Shown: piece after piece, positions 35,036 to 39,878 of the stretch
How the letters are laid out: the number at the start of each line of letters is the position of its first letter
Position numbering within the stretch: the stretch's first letter is position 1
NCBI GenBank assembly: GCA_947630805.1
Contig: CANRIV010000015.1
Location: 1 to 39,878, forward strand
Direction of reading: 5' to 3'
Length of the DNA: 39,878 nucleotides
Origin: an uncultured Lachnospiraceae bacterium
GTDB lineage: Bacteria > Bacillota > Clostridia > Lachnospirales > Lachnospiraceae
Notes under the pieces: generated by a model
The model's input: the letters and a program-made list of their open reading frames with translations, nothing else
Database searches by the model: none
What the model was told of the DNA's origin: nothing
Translations under genes and position numbers: made by a program

Positions 35036-36100
35036 TTATTTCTGCATACTCTTTTTTACAGTTTTCCGCATTAACTTATCCTTAAGCAACCATAATTTAA
35101 ATTTTATGACCGCAAAAGCAGTATTTGTCAAAAGATTATCATAAATTATTTTATGCTCCGGCTTCATCCTTGTATATAGATAAGAATTATGTATATATTC
35201 TTTTGTTTCTCTGTCTAAATATTTTTCCTTAATTTCCTTGATATTTCTAATTGCACGGATAACTGGCTCTCCATAACATTCGTTCAAAAAATAATTTATT
35301 GTTTTTCTATAGTTCAAATATATATTTACTTGTTCCAACTGCCCTTCTGTCAATTTTTTTTTGAGTAATTCCAGTATAAAATTCCAAAAGCAAGTATTTT
35401 TTGCATCAAAATCTTCGATATACCTTTTCGTATGGCTTTCGGAGGATAAATGTTCTCTCCAATAATATAAATTTTCTTTTTCCAAATAAACTTTATGACA
35501 ATACACTAAATAATTAATTAAAAAAATAGTATCGTCTTCAGCATTAATAAAACTATGGAATTTTATTCCAAATTTATCTATGATATCCTTTTTAAAAATA
35601 CAATTCCATATTGACGTCCAAATCAGTCCATTTTCCTTTTCATCCACAAATGTATCACCTGCAATTACTTCTAAACACAATTTACCGATATCTGATTCAA
35701 TCTTTGATTCAAAAATAGAGTTATTCTTTAATTTTTTTTCTTTAATAATACTTCCAGGATTAGAAATGACCATATCTACGTCTTTTGTTTCCAAATCATA
35801 CAATAAAGTTTTATAGCAATCTTCTGTCACATAGTCGTCCTGATCATGAAAACATACATATTTCCCCGTTGCAACTCTTAATCCACAATTCCTGGATTCT
35901 GCGATGCCTCCATTCTCCTTATGAATAACTTTTACTCTATTATCACTCATCTGAAAAGATTCACAAATTTCATAACTTCTATCAGTTGAGCCATCATTTA
36001 CTAATATTAACTCAATATCTTCCTTTGTCTTTAAAATATTTGTAATTGACTCTTTCAAATAACGTTCTCCATTGTATATAGTCATTATAATACTAATCAT
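35036..36100 (-). CDS. family 2 glycosyltransferase
   Basis: This 354-residue GT-A glycosyltransferase begins ISIIMTIYNGERYLKESI, followed by LILVNDGSTDRSYEIC (nucleotide binding), NGGIAESRNCGL, and the metal-binding DQDD near residue 84. A weaker ED motif sits around residue 190. The C-terminal basic stretch ending LWLLKDKLMRKTVKK may sit on the membrane. It would add a sugar to a surface glycan; donor and acceptor are unknown. AGGAGA lies before the ATG and it is 12 bp after the PfkB gene. It is strongly AT-rich compared with genes below 34.7 kb. Confidence 0.9.
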   Translation of the reverse strand: MISIIMTIYNGERYLKESITNILKTKEDIELILVNDGSTDRSYEICESFQMSDNRVKVIHKENGGIAESRNCGLRVATGKYVCFHDQDDYVTEDCYKTLLYDLETKDVDMVISNPGSIIKEKKLKNNSIFESKIESDIGKLCLEVIAGDTFVDEKENGLIWTSIWNCIFKKDIIDKFGIKFHSFINAEDDTIFLINYLVYCHKVYLEKENLYYWREHLSSESHTKRYIEDFDAKNTCFWNFILELLKKKLTEGQLEQVNIYLNYRKTINYFLNECYGEPVIRAIRNIKEIKEKYLDRETKEYIHNSYLYTRMKPEHKIIYDNLLTNTAFAVIKFKLWLLKDKLMRKTVKKSMQK

Positions 36101-36112
36101 TTTCAGGTCTCC

Positions 36113-37138
36113 TCATCTTTGAACTCGTCCATTTCCACCATAACATAATAAATCTTCAACTTCCTTCACAGTAACTCTGTTGAAATCCCCTTCGATTGTA
36201 TGTTTTAAGCAGCTTGCGGCAGTGGCAAATTCAATTATTTCTTGATTTTTCTTCTTTAATATAAGTCCATAAATAATTCCTGCTGAAAAACTATCTCCAC
36301 CACCGACACGATCTATAATTTGTATATCATATTTTCGTGAAAAATATGCTTTTTTTTCTTTGTTGTCATAAAGCATTCCACTCCAGCCATTAACACTCGC
36401 CGAGTAACTTTCTCTAAAAGTAAATGCTACGTATTTACAATGATATTTTCTACAAATCTCTTTTGCAACCCACTCATATCCTTCTTTATTTAATTTTCCT
36501 TCCGATACATTGTTATTATCAGGTCTTAAATTTAACACTTGATCTGCATCTTCTTCGTTGGCAATACATACATCTACATAAGGCATTAACTTAGACATGA
36601 CACGCTGTGATTTTTCACTATCCCATAATTTTTTTCTATAATTTAAATCACAAGAAACAATCACTCCTTTCTTTTTTGCTATTCTACAAGCTTCCAGACA
36701 AATATTTTCTAAATTTTTTGAAAGAGCCGGAGTAATGCCTGTCCAGTGAAACCAATCAACATCATCAAATATTTCATTCCAGATAAATTCATTTGTACCT
36801 GCTAAAGAAATTGCAGAATCATATCTATCATATATTACTTTAGAAGCCCGCTGTGAAGCTCCTTTTTCTAAATAATAGAGCCCCATTCTTCCATTCCCAT
36901 ATATAATTTTCGAAGTGTCTACACCAAAATATCGAAGTGCTTTTTCTGCGGCTCTTCCTACATCATTATTGGGAACTTTTGTTAAAAAAATTGAATTCAG
37001 GCCAAAATTGGATAAAGAAACTGCAACATTTGCTTCGCTCCCACAAAATGTTGCCTCCAAACTTTCTTTCTGAAACAATTTGGTATATCCAGGCGATGCC
37101 AGTCTTAACAATATTTCTCCAAACAATAAAACTTTCAT
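36113..37138 (-). CDS. PfkB-family sugar kinase (KDG-kinase-like)
   Basis: This 341-residue ribokinase-fold kinase starts MKVLLFGEILLRLASPGYTKLFQ, has the PfkB signature region GSEANVAVSLSNFGL (about 35), and the ATP/catalytic motif DRVGGGDSFSAG (about 275) with the catalytic Asp. The opening and overall layout resemble 2-keto-3-deoxygluconate kinases. In this context it may phosphorylate a keto-deoxy sugar made by the neighbouring aldolase. ATG 37138 has AGAGG nine bases upstream; a longer reading to 37183 overlaps the aldolase gene and is not preferred. Confidence 0.88.
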   Translation of the reverse strand: MKVLLFGEILLRLASPGYTKLFQKESLEATFCGSEANVAVSLSNFGLNSIFLTKVPNNDVGRAAEKALRYFGVDTSKIIYGNGRMGLYYLEKGASQRASKVIYDRYDSAISLAGTNEFIWNEIFDDVDWFHWTGITPALSKNLENICLEACRIAKKKGVIVSCDLNYRKKLWDSEKSQRVMSKLMPYVDVCIANEEDADQVLNLRPDNNNVSEGKLNKEGYEWVAKEICRKYHCKYVAFTFRESYSASVNGWSGMLYDNKEKKAYFSRKYDIQIIDRVGGGDSFSAGIIYGLILKKKNQEIIEFATAASCLKHTIEGDFNRVTVKEVEDLLCYGGNGRVQR

Positions 37139-37179
37139 TGTAACAAACCTCTCTATCTTTAAAATTCTCCTCCTTATTT

Positions 37180-38757
37180 TCAAATTAAAACGTATTTTGG
37201 CGTAGTTAAAAACGTTATACTAATCTTATCTTTATAGTCTTCCAAAACTTTTGTCATACCTAAATTCATAGCATCTAACACGGCATTTTTAGTAATAAAT
37301 TCTAATTGACTATAGGCATAATTGTTCTTTACATCATGGGAATATCCATCAAATCCTGCAAGATATACTTTTTTAACTCCCAGTTTCATTAAAAATCTGA
37401 TAGCCATCATACCAGCATTATCTTTCACAGCTTCTTCGTTATTCAATAAATCTCTATATTCTGTCTGTAAATAAATATTATTAGCTGAAATATTTGAAGT
37501 AACAATACATTTTTCTCTCTTGTTAATATCTAATTCTCTTAGTCTCCTGAGATTGCTTAAAAAAATAAAATCAGTGTCAGCATACTGATATTCAAAGTTA
37601 ATACTTATCGTAACCACTGAATCTGAATTAGAAAAATTAATAATTTTTTCTTTTTCATCAACAGAACTTTTCCCGGGTGCCACTAGTAATACTTTTTTTC
37701 CTCTCAATTTATTCTTTAATTCATCTTGATGATCATTATGAACACTTTCTTTAATCATATATCGAAGATATAAATCTTCAATATATGTTTTGTTGAATTC
37801 GTTCTTTTCATCTTTGCTCATCATATAAAACATTTCATCCATATCTTCAACCGTTAAGGTCTTTTTATCATCAAGATATCCCGCATAATTTGGATGTGCA
37901 TTATGCTTGGCAGCTAAATAATTAGGAAGCGAGTATCCCCAATAATTTCTTTGATAAAATTCATTTATAATCTCATCTATCATGTTAAGAAGCGGTTTTA
38001 ATTCATAATCTGCTTCTTTATTGTCATTTAAATATTCAACAAATAGTTCTGTATTCAAATTACCTGCTCCACGTCCCATGCCATAAACGGAGGAATCAAT
38101 AATTAAATTGCTATTTGTACATACCTCCACTAAACTTTGTGCATTGGAATAAGCTAATTGCATATTATTATGAGAATGAAAACCAATCCATATATTTTTT
38201 TCAAGATTATGCTCCACCATATAAAACAACCGAATTAAATCCTTTCGTTTCATCATGCCAAAGCTATCAACGATGTAAAAAGCATATGGATTTATGCTGT
38301 TTACTTGCCGAATAAGTTCTAAGAAATCTTCATCAGAATAACTCAGAGAAAGCATAGCCTGAACAAAAACTTTATACCCTTTGTCTTTAATTTCACGGCA
38401 TACCTCCAACGCCTCAGGTAAATATTTTTTATGAAACGCAACACGAATTCCATCAATAGATGTACCATCACATGGTGGCAGTTTTTTGATATCATACTCT
38501 CCGTAATTCATCATTGCGACAAAAATTTTCCCATTTCTTTTATTGGGTATTACTGTTTTTAACTGCTCTATCGTTGTAAACTTCGTTATATCATAATTAT
38601 ATTCGACTTTATTTGTCAAAAAGCCACATTCTATAATATCAATATTGGCTGCTACAAGACCTCCAATAATTTTTTTTATGTTATTAAAACCAAACTCCCA
38701 CTGATTGCAATATCCTCCATCACGAAGAGTGCAATCCAATATATGTACTTGACTCAT
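37180..38757 (-). CDS. HMGL-like aldolase fused to a C-terminal Rossmann-like domain
   Basis: This 525-residue protein has two parts. Residues 1-300 are a DRE-TIM aldolase: DCTLRDGGY (8-16), which carries the catalytic Arg and metal Asp, GFHSHNNMQLAYSNA (about 190) with metal His residues, and YGMGRGAGNLNTELF. This resembles 4-hydroxy-2-oxovalerate-type aldolases, which join pyruvate to an aldehyde. Residues about 345-525 begin KKVLLVAPGKS and contain FLSNLRRL and VYLAGFDGYS, resembling MptE/DUF115-like Rossmann domains of surface-glycan proteins. The combined activity is unknown. AGAGG lies seven bases before ATG 38757. Confidence 0.8.
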   Translation of the reverse strand: MSQVHILDCTLRDGGYCNQWEFGFNNIKKIIGGLVAANIDIIECGFLTNKVEYNYDITKFTTIEQLKTVIPNKRNGKIFVAMMNYGEYDIKKLPPCDGTSIDGIRVAFHKKYLPEALEVCREIKDKGYKVFVQAMLSLSYSDEDFLELIRQVNSINPYAFYIVDSFGMMKRKDLIRLFYMVEHNLEKNIWIGFHSHNNMQLAYSNAQSLVEVCTNSNLIIDSSVYGMGRGAGNLNTELFVEYLNDNKEADYELKPLLNMIDEIINEFYQRNYWGYSLPNYLAAKHNAHPNYAGYLDDKKTLTVEDMDEMFYMMSKDEKNEFNKTYIEDLYLRYMIKESVHNDHQDELKNKLRGKKVLLVAPGKSSVDEKEKIINFSNSDSVVTISINFEYQYADTDFIFLSNLRRLRELDINKREKCIVTSNISANNIYLQTEYRDLLNNEEAVKDNAGMMAIRFLMKLGVKKVYLAGFDGYSHDVKNNYAYSQLEFITKNAVLDAMNLGMTKVLEDYKDKISITFLTTPKYVLI

Positions 38758-38798
38758 CAGTTTACCTCTCTTTGTTACTACTTGTCTTTTTTTAAAGC

Positions 38799-38910
38799 AC
38801 AACTTTTGAAACAGTAAAGGATAACTGTTTCAAAACTTTGCTTCGCAAAGCACGCTCCTAACGGAGCTGGTTAAGTACGATTATGAAACACTTAATGTGT
38901 TTCATAATCT
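38799..38910 (-). repeat. 112-bp four-hairpin element, inverted copy
   Basis: This is one copy of the 112-bp element, in the opposite orientation to the array at 39579-39878 and about 90% identical to it (11 differences by eye). Hairpins in plus coordinates: HP1 38804-38835 (12-bp stem, loop AAAGGATA); HP2 38836-38850 (CTTTGC-TTC-GCAAAG); HP3 38854-38867 (GCTCC-TAAC-GGAGC); HP4 38879-38909 (13-bp stem). Its outer end supplies the last codons and stop of the cytidylyltransferase gene. Confidence 0.9.
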
Positions 38911-39549
38911 ATAGTTAAACACTGCATCTGCAATTTCAAAATCTTCTGGTTCATCAATATCTATACTTTCAATTTCACTTATTTCCACAATAAATGGTTC
39001 TTCGCCTATACGACGATTCATCTTTGTCATAACCTCTTTTTTATAAATATAAAAACTGCTGGTCTCCTGGTATAATGCCGGCAAATCCTGTGTCCGCGGA
39101 ATATTATCTAATTCATAATTAAAAGGTTTTCCATCTTTCCATAAAAAATCCTGCACTTTTTTTACTGCAAAGGAAGAATCATATTGCTTATATTTTACAG
39201 CCCTTAATCCTTTTTCTATGGACTCTTTTTTAATAAAGGGCGCAGTTGTATGCGCCATTACATAGATATCTGCAGAAACTTCTTGTGCAAAACACTGCAA
39301 CACTTCATTTATTTTTGTTGTATCCTGGTCAAGTGATACGGAACGTTGCAAATATTTAACACCTTTTGGAATAAATTTCTGAATATCGGGATTGCTACAG
39401 TAAACATATATATCATCAATTTCATTTACTTTAAGCAGGGTTGACAAAATGTAATAACAGAGAGGTTTTCCATTGGTAAAACATTTTGTATTTTTATTCG
39501 GCAGTCTTCGGTTATTCAATTTCATTGGCACAACGGCAACAGTTTTCAT
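38902..39549 (-). CDS. CMP-sugar synthetase (acylneuraminate cytidylyltransferase-like)
   Basis: This 215-residue protein resembles NeuA/KdsB-type cytidylyltransferases: an N-terminal VAVVPMKLNNRRLPNKNTKCF (a variant of the CTP-binding R-x-x-S-K/R-x-x-x-K-N loop), GKPLCYYILSTLL, HTTAPF near residue 95, and IDIDEPEDFEIAD at the end. It would activate a keto-acid sugar as its CMP derivative. The loop departs from the classical AR-x-GSKR form, so the sugar may not be sialic acid. ATG 39549 has AAAGGAGAG eight bases upstream; the open frame running to 39606 merely reads through the repeat. The last codons and stop lie in the inverted 112-bp element. Confidence 0.85.
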   Translation of the reverse strand: MKTVAVVPMKLNNRRLPNKNTKCFTNGKPLCYYILSTLLKVNEIDDIYVYCSNPDIQKFIPKGVKYLQRSVSLDQDTTKINEVLQCFAQEVSADIYVMAHTTAPFIKKESIEKGLRAVKYKQYDSSFAVKKVQDFLWKDGKPFNYELDNIPRTQDLPALYQETSSFYIYKKEVMTKMNRRIGEEPFIVEISEIESIDIDEPEDFEIADAVFNYRL

Positions 39550-39578
39550 AAATCTGCTCTCCTTTGCTAAAAATTTAT

Positions 39579-39690
39579 AGATTATGAAACGCATCAGGCG
39601 TTTCATATTCGTATTTGACCAGCTCCGTTAGGAGCGTGCTTTGCGAAGCAAAGTTTGGAAACGGTTATCCTTTACCGTTTCCAAAGTTGT
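39579..39690 (+). repeat. 112-bp element, tandem copy 1
   Basis: This is the first of the direct copies, starting AGATTATGAAACGC. It lies about 30 bp upstream of the cytidylyltransferase start codon. It contains the same four hairpins as 38799-38910, with compensatory changes in HP1 and HP4 and one mismatch in the extended HP4 stem. Confidence 0.95.
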
Positions 39691-39802
39691 AGATTATGAA
39701 ACGCATCAGGCGTTTCATATTCGTATTTGACCAGCTCCGTTAGGAGCGTGCTTTGCGAAGCAAAGTTTGGAAACGGTTATCCTTTACCGTTTCCAAAGTT
39801 GT
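39691..39802 (+). repeat. 112-bp element, tandem copy 2
   Basis: This copy appears identical to copy 1 and is immediately adjacent, with an exact 112-bp period. Confidence 0.95.
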
Positions 39803-39878
39803 AGATTATGAAACGCATCAGGCGTTTCATATTCGTATTTGACCAGCTCCGTTAGGAGCGTGCTTTGCGAAGCAAAGT
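39803..39878 (+). repeat. 112-bp element, tandem copy 3 (cut by window end)
   Basis: The first 76 bases match copies 1 and 2, and the sequence then stops at the window edge within HP2. The gene-free stretch 39550-39878 therefore consists of the synthetase ribosome binding site plus repeats only. Confidence 0.95.

Noticed and set aside
39550-39606. N-terminal extension of the cytidylyltransferase
   Set aside because: The added residues are encoded by the repeat, and a strong AAAGGAGAG site precedes the ATG at 39549.
39579-39878. CRISPR array
   Set aside because: The unit is 112 bp and repeats head to tail with no unique spacers; no cas genes are present.
38799-39878. Integron attC array or IS element
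   Set aside because: Flanking copies are inverted rather than direct, no integrase or transposase is in the window, and the enclosed gene is metabolic.

Overview
The window looks like a chromosomal segment of a Gram-positive, AT-leaning Clostridia member, most likely Lachnospiraceae. The reasons are the housekeeping gene orders (tig-clpP-clpX-lon-engB-DUF4364 and rpmE-DUF1385-prmC-prfA), strong AGGAGG-type ribosome binding sites, clostridial-style promoters, and a CpsB/CpsC/CpsD tyrosine-kinase module. Genus and species cannot be fixed from the sequence alone. Nearly all genes lie on the minus strand, so transcription runs from high to low coordinates.

Layout: (1) 1-1844, small membrane proteins and a secreted or anchored polysaccharide deacetylase. 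(2) 1908-4430, a metal-efflux unit (CadC/SmtB-type repressor plus a His-rich P1B ATPase) with a perfect 13-bp inverted-repeat operator next to the -10 box. (3) 4536-7193, clpB with its own promoter and no visible CIRCE or CtsR site. (4) 7341-10970, the operon glmM-vanZ-like-hisC-mntP. (5) 11039-11301, a small plus-strand coiled-coil ORF of unknown function. (6) 11430-18150, cpsB-cpsC/wzz-cpsD followed by a tightly overlapping five-gene cassette: nucleotidyltransferase, HprK-like kinase, PqqD-like protein, S24/S26-type peptidase and ABC exporter. No glycosyltransferase and no recognisable precursor peptide are present. (7) 18226-23246, prfA, prmC, DUF1385, rpmE (with a structured leader) and rho. 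(8) 23365-24718, a plus-strand malic enzyme preceded by a Rex-like palindrome. (9) 24721-31609, the proteostasis operon tig-clpP-clpX-lon with engB and DUF4364, headed by a compact three-way-junction leader RNA. (10) 31622-34740, a DJ-1 protein, a CYTH protein and a winged-helix/LicC/LicA fusion. (11) 34871-39878, tRNA-Leu(UAG) and then an AT-rich surface-glycan region: GT2, PfkB sugar kinase, aldolase fusion and CMP-sugar synthetase.

The most unusual structure is a 112-bp four-hairpin element. It occurs once at 38799-38910 and, inverted, as an exact tandem array at 39579-39878 that runs off the end of the window. The two orientations flank the CMP-sugar synthetase gene. They differ at 11 positions by eye, and six of these form three compensatory base-pair changes in the stems, which suggests selection on the folded form. 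The other leading candidates for new biology are the PqqD/HprK/nucleotidyltransferase/peptidase/ABC cassette behind the BY-kinase module, the switch-like tig leader, and the aldolase/PfkB/cytidylyltransferase set, which could make a CMP-activated keto-sugar acid. Functional calls rest on motif recognition by eye; no database search was run.
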